Part shown: piece by piece, positions 27,743 to 38,008 of the stretch
Position numbering within the stretch: position 1 is the first letter of the stretch
Layout of the letters: each line of letters begins with the position of its first letter
Assembly: GCF_001956985.1 (NCBI RefSeq)
Contig: NZ_CP019082.1
Coordinates: 3,658,001-3,722,000, forward strand
Direction: 5' to 3'
Origin: Paludisphaera borealis
GTDB taxonomy: Bacteria; Planctomycetota; Planctomycetia; Isosphaerales; Isosphaeraceae
Length of the DNA stretch: 64,000 nt
The notes under the pieces: generated by a model
Told to the model about the DNA's origin: nothing
Database searches by the model: none
Seen by the model: the letters and a program-made list of their open reading frames with translations, nothing else
Program-made: the position numbers and the translations under genes

Positions 27743-28516
27743 TCAGTCCGACTCGAAGGGGAGGGGGGAGCCCGCGAGCTGGCAGAGCGCGTTCATGGCG
27801 GCCCGCTGTTCGGCTTCTTTCTTGTTGCGTCCCCAGGCCGGGGCGTAGCAGTTGCGGCCGATCTGGGCGGCGATCTTGAAGCACTTGGAGTGGTCCGGGC
27901 CCTTCTCGTCGAGCAACAGGTAGGTCGGGGTCGCGCCGAAGTCGCGCTGGGCGGCGTGCTGGAGGTTGCTCTTGTAGTTCAGCCCGTTCTGACCGTCGAC
28001 GGCCGCGTCGATCTCGGGCTCGATGTGGCCGACGATGAACCGCTGCGCCGCCTCCATGCCGCCGTCGAGGAAGATGGCCCCGATCAGGCTCTCGAACATG
28101 TCGGCGAGGACCGACGGCGGGGTCTGGTCTTGCGACCCCATCCCCTTGCCCAGGAACAGGTAGATTTCGAGCGACAGCGATTCCGAGATCTTGGCGCAGG
28201 TGCGCCGCGAGACCACGATCGACTTGATCCGCGTCAGCTCGCCTTCCTGATAGTCGGGATACTTGCGGAACAGCAGCTCGCAGACGACGGCACCGAGGAT
28301 GGCGTCGCCGAGGAATTCAAGCCGCTCGTTCGAAGCCAGCCGGTGATTGGCGCCCGAGGCGTGCGTGAGCGCCTCGCGGAGCAGATCCTCGTCGCGAAAC
28401 TCATAGCCGAGAACGGCCTGGCAATCGGCGAACAGCCGGGAATCGTCCCGATGAGTCGTGGGTGGTGTCGCGGCGATGGTAGAGATTCCAAGCAATGGCG
28501 AGGGGAGCCCGAACAT
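27743..28516 (-). CDS. rnc: Ribonuclease III
   Basis: A 257-residue endonuclease that cuts double-stranded RNA in rRNA and mRNA processing. The RNase III signature NERLEFLGDAILG is near 63-75 and the second acidic site is DMFESLIGAIFLD. The C-terminal double-stranded RNA-binding domain includes NYKSNLQHAAQRDFGATPTY and GRNKKEAEQRAAMNAL. An N-terminal extension of about 25 residues precedes the catalytic domain; a later start is possible. It heads a minus-strand unit with the membrane protein downstream and has the repeat-rich non-coding field upstream. Confidence 0.96.
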   Translation of the reverse strand: MFGLPSPLLGISTIAATPPTTHRDDSRLFADCQAVLGYEFRDEDLLREALTHASGANHRLASNERLEFLGDAILGAVVCELLFRKYPDYQEGELTRIKSIVVSRRTCAKISESLSLEIYLFLGKGMGSQDQTPPSVLADMFESLIGAIFLDGGMEAAQRFIVGHIEPEIDAAVDGQNGLNYKSNLQHAAQRDFGATPTYLLLDEKGPDHSKCFKIAAQIGRNCYAPAWGRNKKEAEQRAAMNALCQLAGSPLPFESD

Positions 28517-28658
28517 GATCGAGCGCGAGACTAACAGATCAGGCTATCTCTCGAACCCGCCCTTGTCAATCGTCCGGTGCGTCACTCTCGCCATGCCCGC
28601 GCCCGCCGGCCGAACCGCTTCCTTCAATAGAATCCAACCGACCCAACCATCGCCGGCG

Positions 28659-29071
28659 AATGGGTTCGTTCGCGCCGATTTCATCGCTCGCCACGTCGAA
28701 CCCCGCCCGGAAGCAACCCCGAAACCCGGGCGCGGGATTGGCTTCGATTGGCCCGAAACGCCCTTTCCGCGGGATGTCTATCGTCCAGCTCCAGGCTGTG
28801 GGAGCGGGCCAGCGATTGGGTTCGTTCGCGCCCCGGCGAATGCCTCATCCTGAGTCATAACCCCTTATAAATTCAGGCTTTCTCATAATTTCGCCACATT
28901 GGCTTCGTTCGCGCCGAAAGCTCGGTTTCAATCCCCGGCCGTCGGTCGTTTCCCGCCCGGCCGAGATCCTCCGCCGCCCAGGAATTTTGGGTTCGATCGC
29001 GCGGTTTTCGGGGGAGGATCGCCCGAAGGAGCGGCACCGGCCGGCCCTGGGGAATTGGCTTCCTTCGCGCG
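28659..29071 (+). repeat. Non-coding array of six degenerate ATTGGSTTCGTTCGCGCC repeats
   Basis: Copies start at 28659 (AATGGGTTCGTTCGCGCC), 28736 (GATTGGCTTCGATTGGCC), 28814 (GATTGGGTTCGTTCGCGCC), 28897 (CATTGGCTTCGTTCGCGCC), 28985 (TTTTGGGTTCGATCGCGCG) and 29053 (AATTGGCTTCCTTCGCGCG). Start-to-start distances are 77, 78, 83, 88 and 68 nt. Intervening DNA is not conserved and contains stops in all useful frames. The array fills most of the rnc upstream gap (28517-29357), where I see no gene. Confidence 0.75.
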
Positions 29072-29252
29072 TGTTTTCAAAGTTCGGCCGAGGCGTCCCC
29101 CGGCCTATCACCACAACCGAATTATCAAGGAGCGCGGGACTGCCCGAGGGAAAGGCAGAGTTCCCCGCCTTAAGTGTACTACGAGTTGACCAGGGCCGTT
29201 TCCAGGGAGGAGCCAAGAGGATGGCAAAGTTAACGAGGATGGGCGAGAACTC

Positions 29253-29275
29253 GTCCACAGATGGACACAGATGAA
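29253..29275 (+). repeat. Short tandem phrase: CACAGATG-GA-CACAGATG
   Basis: The sequence CCACAGATGGACACAGATGA contains two CACAGATG units 10 nt apart in otherwise non-coding DNA. Similar phrases are widespread between genes in several phyla, as far as I recall. Function unknown. Confidence 0.5.
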
Positions 29276-29357
29276 GAGGGATCAGGCAAGGGCGTCTGTT
29301 TGGGACGTCTTCGTCTTCCGCCTCATGACGCCTTGCTCTTTTCCGGGTTCTGCCACC

Positions 29358-29789
29358 CTAGGTTTTTTCCACGTTGGCGACGATCCTCATCAGCATGCCG
29401 GCGAGGAGCTTCCTCTCGGCGTCGTCGAAACCCGCCAGGGCCTCTTCAGCGGCCTGAGTCCGTAGGGCCGCCAAAGCGGGGAGCTTTGCGATGGCCGCGG
29501 GAGTCAGGCGTATCAAGCTGCTGCGGCCGTCGGCGGGATCAGGCTCGCGTCGGATCAAACCGTCGCGTTCCATGCGCGAGAGCGTCGCCGCCATTGTCGG
29601 CTGTTCGACCCCCGCGATCCTGGCCAGGGCCGTCTGCGAGAGCGTGGAACCGTCCTGCAAAGCCGCAAAGACTGGGAGTTGAGCGCCCGTGAGGCCGAGC
29701 GACTTCAGCCGCGCGTCCCCTACGCGGGTGAGCAGCCGCGCCGTGCGGCCAATGAGATGCTCGGCGGTGTGCTTCGGAATCCATGCCAT
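29358..29789 (-). CDS. MarR-family transcriptional regulator
   Basis: A 143-residue winged-helix regulator. LGLTGAQLPVFAALQDG leads into the recognition region SQTALARIAGVEQPTMAATL. The wing DPADGRSSLIRLTPAA follows, and a long C-terminal dimerisation helix ends the protein. MarR proteins usually repress a neighbouring efflux or detoxifying gene and release DNA on binding a phenolic or drug-like ligand. It is divergent from the FAD monooxygenase at 29898, with a 12-bp palindrome in the shared control region. The ATG at 29789 is chosen because upstream sequence in frame does not resemble the family. Confidence 0.94.
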   Translation of the reverse strand: MAWIPKHTAEHLIGRTARLLTRVGDARLKSLGLTGAQLPVFAALQDGSTLSQTALARIAGVEQPTMAATLSRMERDGLIRREPDPADGRSSLIRLTPAAIAKLPALAALRTQAAEEALAGFDDAERKLLAGMLMRIVANVEKT

Positions 29790-29813
29790 AACGCGATTAT
29801 CCCCATTCTTCCC

Positions 29814-29843
29814 TTGCCACGCAAATCCATAGCATGCTATACA
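29814..29843 (+). promoter_or_regulatory. Monooxygenase promoter with embedded MarR-operator palindrome
   Basis: TTGCCA (29814-29819) and TATACA (29838-29843) are 18 nt apart. The perfect palindrome ATAGCATGCTAT (29829-29840) overlaps the spacer and -10 box, the expected position for a repressor site between the divergent genes. Confidence 0.65.
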
Positions 29844-29897
29844 TCGACCAATGCCGCTTCTCGGGCTTAAATACCGATCGGGCTCAGGAGGACCAGG

Positions 29898-31064
29898 ATG
29901 AGAGACATGAAGGAACGTCCTCGTATCGCAATCGTGGGCGGCGGGCCGGGCGGCCTGACGCTCGCGCGGATCTTGCACGCTCGTGGGGTCGTCTCGACTG
30001 TGTTCGAACGCGAAGCCTCGGTGCTCGACAGGTCGCAGGGCGGGTCTTTGGACCTCCACGCCGACACCGGCCAGCACGCCCTGCGCCTGGCGGGGCTGGA
30101 GGATGAATTTCTGAGCGTCGCGCGATACGAAGATCAGGGTATGCGGCTCTTCGATCGGGACGGAGTCACCCACTACGAGGAGGAGGGAGGGGCGGCCGAT
30201 TCCGATCGCCCCGAAGTCGATCGCCCCGCGTTGCGGCGAATCCTCCTTGATTCCCTCCCGTCGGGCGTCGTGCAGTGGGGCCGCCGGGTGTTGACGATCG
30301 AGACACGAGACGACGGGGCTTTTGAATTGATTTTCGAGGGCGGGCATACCGAGGGTTTCGACCTGGTGGTTGGGGCCGACGGCGCTCGCTCGCGCGTCCG
30401 GCCGCTCGTCTCCCGCGCGGTGCCGGCCTACACCGGCGTGACGTTCGTTTCGTTAAGCCTCGACGATGTGGACGAGCGGCATCCCGACGTCTCACGGCTG
30501 GTCGGCCACGGCATGTTGTTCGCCTTGGGGGACAACAAGGGACTGCTCGCGCATCGTGATGCGAACGCCCACGTGGGCGTCTACGTCGCGTTGCGGGCGC
30601 CCGAGGATTGGGCGTCTTCGCGCTCCCTCGACGCCGGCCTTCCCGACGAGACGAAGACCAAGCTGGCCGCGAATTTCCCAGGCTGGTCGCCCAGGCTGCT
30701 CGCCCTGATCCACGAGGCCGGCGACCGGATCGTCCCGCTTCCGCTCTACGCGTTGCCCGTGGGCCATCGCTGGGAGAATCGACCGGGCGTCACCCTGCTC
30801 GGCGACGCCGCCCACGTCATGTCACCCTTCACGGGGGAGGGGGTGAATCTGGCCATGATCGACGCGGCGGACCTGGCGCTCGCCCTCGCCGACGCGGACG
30901 ATTGGCGGGCTGCGGTGCGAGACTACGAGTCGAAGATGTTCGCTCGCGCAGAGATCGCCGCCGCCGGGGCGGCGGAAGGCATCGAATCCGCGTTCTTGGA
31001 CGATGGGCTGGAGCGCACATTGCGACAGATGCAAGACCGTCGAGCAAACCCCTCTGCCGCATGA
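29898..31064 (+). CDS. FAD-dependent monooxygenase, TetX-like
   Basis: A 388-residue flavoprotein of the para-hydroxybenzoate hydroxylase group. The dinucleotide-binding motif IVGGGPGGLTLARIL is near residue 11, GGSLDLHADTGQHAL near 48, the DG motif DLVVGADGARSRVR near 155 and GDAAHVMSPFTGEGVN near 300. The SLDLH...GQ and MSPF.GEGVN phrases are those of Tet(X) and its environmental relatives, which hydroxylate tetracyclines. True tetracycline activity cannot be told from this. AGGAGGA lies upstream of the ATG. The divergent MarR gene probably controls it. Confidence 0.9.
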   Translation: MRDMKERPRIAIVGGGPGGLTLARILHARGVVSTVFEREASVLDRSQGGSLDLHADTGQHALRLAGLEDEFLSVARYEDQGMRLFDRDGVTHYEEEGGAADSDRPEVDRPALRRILLDSLPSGVVQWGRRVLTIETRDDGAFELIFEGGHTEGFDLVVGADGARSRVRPLVSRAVPAYTGVTFVSLSLDDVDERHPDVSRLVGHGMLFALGDNKGLLAHRDANAHVGVYVALRAPEDWASSRSLDAGLPDETKTKLAANFPGWSPRLLALIHEAGDRIVPLPLYALPVGHRWENRPGVTLLGDAAHVMSPFTGEGVNLAMIDAADLALALADADDWRAAVRDYESKMFARAEIAAAGAAEGIESAFLDDGLERTLRQMQDRRANPSAA

Positions 31065-31139
31065 TCGTCTCGCCGACGGCGGCCTTGCCGACGTTCGGAT
31101 TCGGCCCCCCCCGGTAGAGGGACGCGACTTCAGTCCACC

Positions 31140-31790
31140 TCACCGAGCAGCAGCCCGCACGAACGCGCGGACTTTGTCGAGGTCCTTCACGCCGGGCGAC
31201 GATTCGACGCCGCTGGCGGCGTCGACCATCCAGGGGCGGACGCGGGCGGCGCGGGCGGCGACGTTGTCGGCGGTGAGGCCGCCGGCGAGCATCAGGCGAG
31301 GCAGGGGGGGGAGGCCGTCCATCAGGTCGTCGTCGATCAGTTCGCCGGTGCCCCCGGCGCGGCCGGGCGACCAGGCGTCGATCAGGACGGCGTCGGGCGA
31401 TCGGCCCAGCCGATCAGCGCGTTCGAGATAGGCCGACATGGCCGCGACGGCCGAGGCGTCGCGGAGCCGGAACGCCCGAATGACGAAGAACTCGCTCAGC
31501 GCGACCACGTCTTCGACGGGCTCGTCGCCGTGAAGCTGGACCCGCGTCAGGCCGAGGCGGGCGCAGACCTCGCGGACCTCGTCGGCGGGGCGGTTGACGA
31601 ACAGGCCGACGGCGACGGCGCGGGTCGGCAGGGCCGAGAGGATCGTCTCGGCCCGCTCGACGGTGACGAACCGGGGGGACGCGGGATGAAAATTGAGCCC
31701 GATCCAGTCGGCCCCGGCCTGCAAGCAGTCGAGGGCGTTGGCGGGCTCAGTCAGGCCGCAGACTTTGATTCCCGGACTTTGGCGGAACAT
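31140..31790 (-). CDS. trpF: Phosphoribosylanthranilate isomerase
   Basis: A 216-residue TIM-barrel enzyme of tryptophan synthesis (third step, Amadori rearrangement). IKVCGLTEPANAL is the strand-1 motif with the catalytic Cys, WIGLNFHPASPRFV the second phosphate-site strand, and LTRVQLHGDEP strand 4. LIDAWSPGRAGGTGELID carries the catalytic Asp, and LAGGLTADNVA the phosphate loop. The ATG at 31790 starts MFRQSPGIKVCGLT. It lies 20 nt after trxA on the same strand; no other trp genes are present, so the pathway is scattered in this genome. Confidence 0.96.
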   Translation of the reverse strand: MFRQSPGIKVCGLTEPANALDCLQAGADWIGLNFHPASPRFVTVERAETILSALPTRAVAVGLFVNRPADEVREVCARLGLTRVQLHGDEPVEDVVALSEFFVIRAFRLRDASAVAAMSAYLERADRLGRSPDAVLIDAWSPGRAGGTGELIDDDLMDGLPPLPRLMLAGGLTADNVAARAARVRPWMVDAASGVESSPGVKDLDKVRAFVRAAAR

Positions 31791-31810
31791 CAATCGATGG
31801 GTCCCGCGGC

Positions 31811-32143
31811 TCAGGCGACGCCGAGCTTCCCGAGGGTGTCTTTGAACTTGTTGATCGGGTTGACGCCGACCAGCCGGTCGACTTCCTTGCCCCCCTGGAA
31901 GACCAGGACCGTCGGAATGGCGGAGATCCGCAGGCCGCCGGGCGTGTCGGAGTTTTCGTCGGTGTTCATCTTCCCGACCTTCACCTTGTCGCCGAACTCC
32001 TCGGCGATCTTCTCGATCGTGGGAGCCAGCATGCGGCAAGGGCCGCACCACGGCGCCCAGAAATCGACGATCACGGGAACCGAGGAATCGAGCACTTCCG
32101 ACTTCCAGTTGGCGTCGGTAAACTCCTTCACGCTGCCGGCCAT
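31811..32143 (-). CDS. trxA: Thioredoxin
   Basis: A 110-residue cytosolic disulfide reductase. The active site WAPWCGPCRMLAP is near residues 29-41, and the cis-Pro is in ISAIPTVLVFQGG. Length and sequence are those of classical TrxA. GAGG lies 9 nt upstream of the ATG. It is followed by trpF with a 20-nt gap, so the two are probably co-transcribed. Confidence 0.97.
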   Translation of the reverse strand: MAGSVKEFTDANWKSEVLDSSVPVIVDFWAPWCGPCRMLAPTIEKIAEEFGDKVKVGKMNTDENSDTPGGLRISAIPTVLVFQGGKEVDRLVGVNPINKFKDTLGKLGVA

Positions 32144-32246
32144 GATTTGATGCCTCGCTAGCTACGGTACGGACTTCTTGAGAGATCAAGTTCAACGTAA
32201 ACTGATCGGGCTCACGGGGGCCAATCGATGGCGACGCACGATTGCA

Positions 32247-32330
32247 TTTTGTAGGGTGGGCACTGCCCACCGTCCGACCCCGCTTCGGCGTCGGGGGTTG
32301 GAAACGGTGGGCAGTGCCCACCCTACAAAA
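32247..32330. repeat. Nested palindrome, GTAGGGTGGGCACTGCCCACC family
   Basis: Arms 32247-32273 and 32304-32330 are perfectly complementary over 27 nt. Each arm also contains its own palindrome GGTGGGCA-C-TGCCCACC. The 30-nt middle (32274-32303) forms a third hairpin between CGACCCC and the complementary GGGG-rich segment. The element therefore can fold as a three-way structure. It lies between the divergent trxA and antiporter genes, in the zone where promoters would be expected. Confidence 0.92.
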
Positions 32331-32412
32331 GAAAGTCGCGCCGCCAGACGCCCTGCGATGAGCCACGGATCGTTCCCCGGGACTTTCCCAGGAAACTTGG
32401 AGGCATTATAAG

Positions 32413-33642
32413 TTGGACCGACAGCGAGTCAACCATCGTGAAGCCGGTGAGGACGCGGCGGGCGAGCCGTCGGCGCTGTCGGCCTTCGACCCGCGACAAG
32501 CAGGATGGTCGCGGCTCTTGCTCCTGGCCGTCCCGCTGGCGATCGTCCTGCGGTTCGCGGGCGCCGGCCCGATCTGGTTGTTCGTGGCGGCTTGCGCGGC
32601 GATCATCCCGCTGGCCGGCCTGATGGGCGAGGCGACTGAACAGCTCGCCCAACGGCTCGGTCCGGGGATCGGCGGGCTGCTCAACGCCACGTTCGGCAAC
32701 GCGGCCGAGCTGATCATCGCGCTGTTCGCCCTGTTCAACGGCCTCGACGGCGTCGTCAAGGCGTCGCTGACCGGCAGTATCGTGGGCAACACGCTGCTGG
32801 TGCTGGGGGCGAGCTTCCTGGCCGGCGGGCTGAAGTACAACACGCAGCGGTTCAACAAGACCGCCGCGGGGGTCAGCTCGACGATGATGGTGCTGGCGGC
32901 GATCGCCCTCCTCGTGCCGGCGATCTTCCACTCGCTGCCGGAAGTCACGCGGGCCGACACGATCCTCGAGCACGAGCTGAGCATCGGCGTCTCGATCATC
33001 CTCATGTTGACCTACGCCGCCCACCTGGTCTTCAGCCTGGGAACGCACCGCGACCTGTTCAACCCGAAAGGCGAGGACCCGCACGCGGGGGAGGAACAGT
33101 GGGGCACGACGCGATCCGTGAGCCTCCTGGTCGTGGCGACCCTCTTGATCGCCTGGATGAGCGAGATCCTCGTGGGCGCGGTCGAGGGGGCGAGTCATAC
33201 GCTGGGCATGAACGCGGTGTTCGTCGGCGTCATCGTGGTTGCGATCGTCGGCAACGCGGCCGAGCACTCGACGGCCGTCATCGTGGCGATGAAGAACCAG
33301 ATGGACCTGTCGGTGGGCATCGCGATCGGCTCGTCGCTCCAGATCGCGCTCTTCGTCGCCCCGGTCCTGGTCTTCGCCAGCTACCTCCGGGCCGAACCGA
33401 TGGACCTCCGCTTCAGCACACTCGAAGTCGTGGCCGTGCTCCTCTCGGTCATGCTCGCCCGCATGGTCTGCGAGGACGGCGAATCGAACTGGCTCGAAGG
33501 GCTGATGCTCCTGATGGTCTACGCCATCCTCGCCCTGGCCTTCTTCTTCCTCCCCGGTCGCGGCAGGGTCGAGCGCCACGCGAAAGCGGACGCGGCTTTG
33601 CCGGCCGTCGCGGCCGAGAGGGCCCTCCCCGCCTCGCCATGA
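32413..33642 (+). CDS. Calcium/proton antiporter of the CaCA superfamily
   Basis: A 409-residue inner-membrane exchanger with about eleven helices in two inverted halves. The two alpha-repeats are visible as NATFGNAAELIIALFAL near 95 and VAIVGNAAEHSTAVIVA near 280, both with the GNAAE cation-binding core. An acidic loop (KGEDPHAGEEQW) separates the halves. The family exports Ca2+ in exchange for H+. A TTG at 32413 is taken as start; the N-terminal 30 residues are hydrophilic and a later start is possible. It is preceded by the 27-bp inverted repeat. Confidence 0.92.
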   Translation: MDRQRVNHREAGEDAAGEPSALSAFDPRQAGWSRLLLLAVPLAIVLRFAGAGPIWLFVAACAAIIPLAGLMGEATEQLAQRLGPGIGGLLNATFGNAAELIIALFALFNGLDGVVKASLTGSIVGNTLLVLGASFLAGGLKYNTQRFNKTAAGVSSTMMVLAAIALLVPAIFHSLPEVTRADTILEHELSIGVSIILMLTYAAHLVFSLGTHRDLFNPKGEDPHAGEEQWGTTRSVSLLVVATLLIAWMSEILVGAVEGASHTLGMNAVFVGVIVVAIVGNAAEHSTAVIVAMKNQMDLSVGIAIGSSLQIALFVAPVLVFASYLRAEPMDLRFSTLEVVAVLLSVMLARMVCEDGESNWLEGLMLLMVYAILALAFFFLPGRGRVERHAKADAALPAVAAERALPASP

Positions 33643-33805
33643 TGGATGGGGACGCCCCCCGGCTGGGCCTGCCCCGCCGTCGTCCACCTCGAGTCCGGCA
33701 CGGTCGAATCCGACGACATCGAGTGGTGCTGGGGCGATCGCACACACCTCGACCGCTTCCGCTGCACGGTGCCCACCGACGCCGTTTCCGCGCTTGTTCA
33801 AACGA

Positions 33806-33844
33806 GAGAGGCTCCTTTCCTCCTGACAAGAAAAGGAGCCTCTC
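33806..33844. terminator. Strong stem-loop between convergent genes
   Basis: GAGAGGCTCCTTT (33806-33818) pairs perfectly with AAAGGAGCCTCTC (33832-33844) around a 13-nt loop. It lies downstream of both the antiporter (+) and the collagen-like gene (-) and probably ends both transcripts. T-runs are weak on either side. Confidence 0.75.
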
Positions 33845-33884
33845 GGATGTTTGATGCTTCAGAGAGAAAGGGGTCAGGGGATGC

Positions 33885-35588
<1,704 letters not shown>

Positions 35589-35848
35589 GGGTGTGGCCTC
35601 TGTTGGGATCACCGGGGAAGGTCTGGCTTTAGCATCACCCTAGAACACGTAAGCCGCCGATGCTGGCTGATTTGTCGGCATGCGAAAATGAGGCGAACTG
35701 GAGGGGGGGCGGCCGACGCCAAGCCGGCGGGTGTCGACTCCCCGCGTCGCCATGTCGTATGGTCCCGGGTGAGTGGCGCATCGGCCGCCACCGATCCCAA
35801 GGGCTGACGCGGCCCAGAAATCCCGAGATCCGGCGGAGGAGCGACGCG

Positions 35849-36964
35849 ATGGAAGGGCGTGGACAGACGGTCTGCCTGAACTTGATCGTGAAGGACGAGG
35901 CGCATGTGATCCGCCGCTGCCTGGCCTCGGCCCGACCGCTGATCGACGCCTGGGTCATCGCCGACACGGGTTCCACCGACGGCACGCAGGAGATCATCCG
36001 CGAGGCGATGGCGGGAATCCCCGGCGTGCTGCTGGAGCGCCCCTGGGTCGACTTCGCCCACAACCGCACCGAGGTGATCGAGGCGGCCCGCGGCCGGTGC
36101 GATTACAACCTGATGATCGACGCCGACGAGGAGTTCGCGATCGACGAGTGCTTCGTGATGCCGCCCCTCTCGGCCGATTCGTACAACATCGAGGTGCGCT
36201 ATGGCGGCCTCTCCTATCACCGCAGGCAGCTCGTCCGCGGCGCCTTACCCTGGCGTTACGTGGGCGTGCTCCACGAATACATCACCTGCGACGAGGCGCG
36301 CACCGAGGCGACCCTCTCGGGTGTCCGCACCGTGGTCCACCACGAGGGGGCCCGCTCGCGCGACCCGCTGACCTATCGCCGCGACGCCCTGGTGCTCGAG
36401 CGCGCCCTGATCGAGGAGCCCGACAACACGCGATATGTCTTCTACCTCGCGCAGAGTTACCGCGACGCCGGAGAGCCCGATCTGGCGCTTCGGCAATATC
36501 GCCGACGGGCGGCGATGGGGGGCTGGCGCGACGAGGTCTGGTTTTCGCTCTATCGGATCGCCCAGCTCGAGGCGCAGCTGGGCCGCCCCTGGCCCGAGGT
36601 GATGGCCTCCTACATGACCGCGTTCCAGTCCCTGCCGGAACGCGCCGAGCCCCTGTACCAGATCGCCATGCATTACCAGTCGACGAGGGAGTTCCACGCC
36701 GCGAAGGGGTTCTTCGAGTGGGCGAGGAAGGTCCCCGCGCCGGGGCCGACCGGCCTGTTCGTCGACCGCGCAATCTACGACTATCTGCTCGATCTGGAAT
36801 ACGCGGTCTGCTGCTACTACACGGGCGACCATCCCCTGGCGATCGGCGTCAACAGTCGTCTCCTCGCGGGGGGGGAGCTCCCGCCCCACCTGATCGCCCG
36901 CGTGGCCGAGAACCGGCAGCTCAGCGTCAACGCCCTCGCCGGGGGCTCCGTCGCCGCGGCTTGA
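35849..36964 (+). CDS. Family 2-type glycosyltransferase with helical repeat C-terminus
   Basis: A 371-residue protein. The N-terminal GT-A fold shows CLNLIVKDEAHVIRRCL, DTGSTDGTQEII and the metal-binding MIDADEEF, matching the group-2 transferases with a TPR-like C-terminal region (SunS-like/TPR GT2). The last 180 residues contain repeated helical pairs such as YVFYLAQSYRDAGEPDLALR and AEPLYQIAMHYQSTREFHAA. GGAGGA precedes the ATG by 8 nt. Next to the collagen-like gene it could be a candidate glycosylating enzyme of that protein, but it is on the opposite strand and the link is only by position. Confidence 0.88.
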   Translation: MEGRGQTVCLNLIVKDEAHVIRRCLASARPLIDAWVIADTGSTDGTQEIIREAMAGIPGVLLERPWVDFAHNRTEVIEAARGRCDYNLMIDADEEFAIDECFVMPPLSADSYNIEVRYGGLSYHRRQLVRGALPWRYVGVLHEYITCDEARTEATLSGVRTVVHHEGARSRDPLTYRRDALVLERALIEEPDNTRYVFYLAQSYRDAGEPDLALRQYRRRAAMGGWRDEVWFSLYRIAQLEAQLGRPWPEVMASYMTAFQSLPERAEPLYQIAMHYQSTREFHAAKGFFEWARKVPAPGPTGLFVDRAIYDYLLDLEYAVCCYYTGDHPLAIGVNSRLLAGGELPPHLIARVAENRQLSVNALAGGSVAAA

Positions 36965-37115
36965 GCCGCGAGCCGTGGCGCTGGGCCAGTAATCGATCAG
37001 CGGGGTCAAGTCGGACGGTCTGGACGCCAGAACCGCATTCACAAACCTTCCCTGATCGCGAAACGCTCCGATGACGGCGTCGATTCCGCGAGGCGGCCCG
37101 CGGCCATCGGGATGA

Positions 37116-37874
37116 TCAGCGCTTCGCCTTGCCCTTGGGGGCCCCCGAGGCGCGGGAGCTCTCCGCCTCGTTGTCGGCGAGGTAGAGGAGTCGGCCGCAG
37201 CTCTTGCAGAAGGTGAGGGCGTCGCGGTTGATCAGCTCGTTGAGCATCTGGGCGGTGACCGACGTGTAGCAGCCGATGCAGGCGCCCCCTTCGACGGCGG
37301 CGAGGGCGTCGGCGCCGAGCTGGCGGACGACGCGGCGGTACTGCTCGCGCTGGTCGATGGGGATCGAGTCCTCGGCGCTGATGATGGTCGTCTCGATCTC
37401 GGCGAGCTGAGCCGTCTGCGACACGGCTTGGGTTTCGAGATCCTTCTGGAGCTTGTCCACGTCCTGGGCGAACTGCTTGACCTCGGCCTCGACCTTGGCG
37501 AGTTCGGCGGCCTGGGCTTCGATCGTCTCGTAAGTCTGGAGGATCAGGTCCTCGTACTTGCCCATCGCGGCCTTGTCGTGGGCGATCTGGTTCTGAAGGG
37601 CCTTGTACTCTTCGTTCTTCTTGACCAGGTTGAGCTTCACCTTGAGGTCGTCGATCTTGGCCTGCGACGCCTGGAGGGCGTGCTCGTTTTTGCTGAGCCC
37701 GAGCTTGGCGTCCTGGAGGGCCTTGCGGGTCTTCTCCAGGTCGGCCTGGCGAGCGACGAGAGCGGCCTGGCGCACGGTCAGGGTCTTGGGACCGGACAGG
37801 AGGCGGTCGCGGACGGCCTTGGCGCGCTGGTGCAGCGTGTGGAGGTCGCGAAGAGCGTCGGCGGTCGCGGTCAT
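37116..37874 (-). CDS. Coiled-coil protein with C-terminal zinc ribbon
   Basis: A 252-residue protein. Residues 1-190 form an almost unbroken heptad-rich coiled coil, with KLNLVKKNEEYKALQNQIAH at the hairpin tip. A zinc ribbon follows (CIGCYTSV ... FCKSCGRLLYL) and then a basic tail. This architecture matches the CT398/Cdt-like family of presumed nucleic acid-binding proteins, whose molecular role is unclear. It sits downstream of the rpoD terminator on the same strand with its own 5' region. Confidence 0.88.
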   Translation of the reverse strand: MTATADALRDLHTLHQRAKAVRDRLLSGPKTLTVRQAALVARQADLEKTRKALQDAKLGLSKNEHALQASQAKIDDLKVKLNLVKKNEEYKALQNQIAHDKAAMGKYEDLILQTYETIEAQAAELAKVEAEVKQFAQDVDKLQKDLETQAVSQTAQLAEIETTIISAEDSIPIDQREQYRRVVRQLGADALAAVEGGACIGCYTSVTAQMLNELINRDALTFCKSCGRLLYLADNEAESSRASGAPKGKAKR

Positions 37875-38008
37875 AAGTCGGGGTCTCCGTTGCAGTCCGT
37901 GGGGGAGGTGAACAGGGAACGCGTCGAGTCTTCTTCTAACCGCCCGGAGTCAGGCGATCCAGACCCAAGGGGCAGAAGCGGCCCAAGGCCGGCGTCGCCC
38001 CGGCGCAC

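Noticed and set aside
28659-29071. CRISPR array
   Set aside because: Repeat copies differ from each other, spacing varies from 68 to 88 nt, spacers would be about 50-70 nt and no cas genes are present.
28660-29274. Small proteins in the rnc upstream field (66-96 codons with GSFAP or ASFAP phrases)
   Set aside because: The recurring phrases are translations of the DNA repeat, appear in several frames, and no start site or conserved extension supports them.
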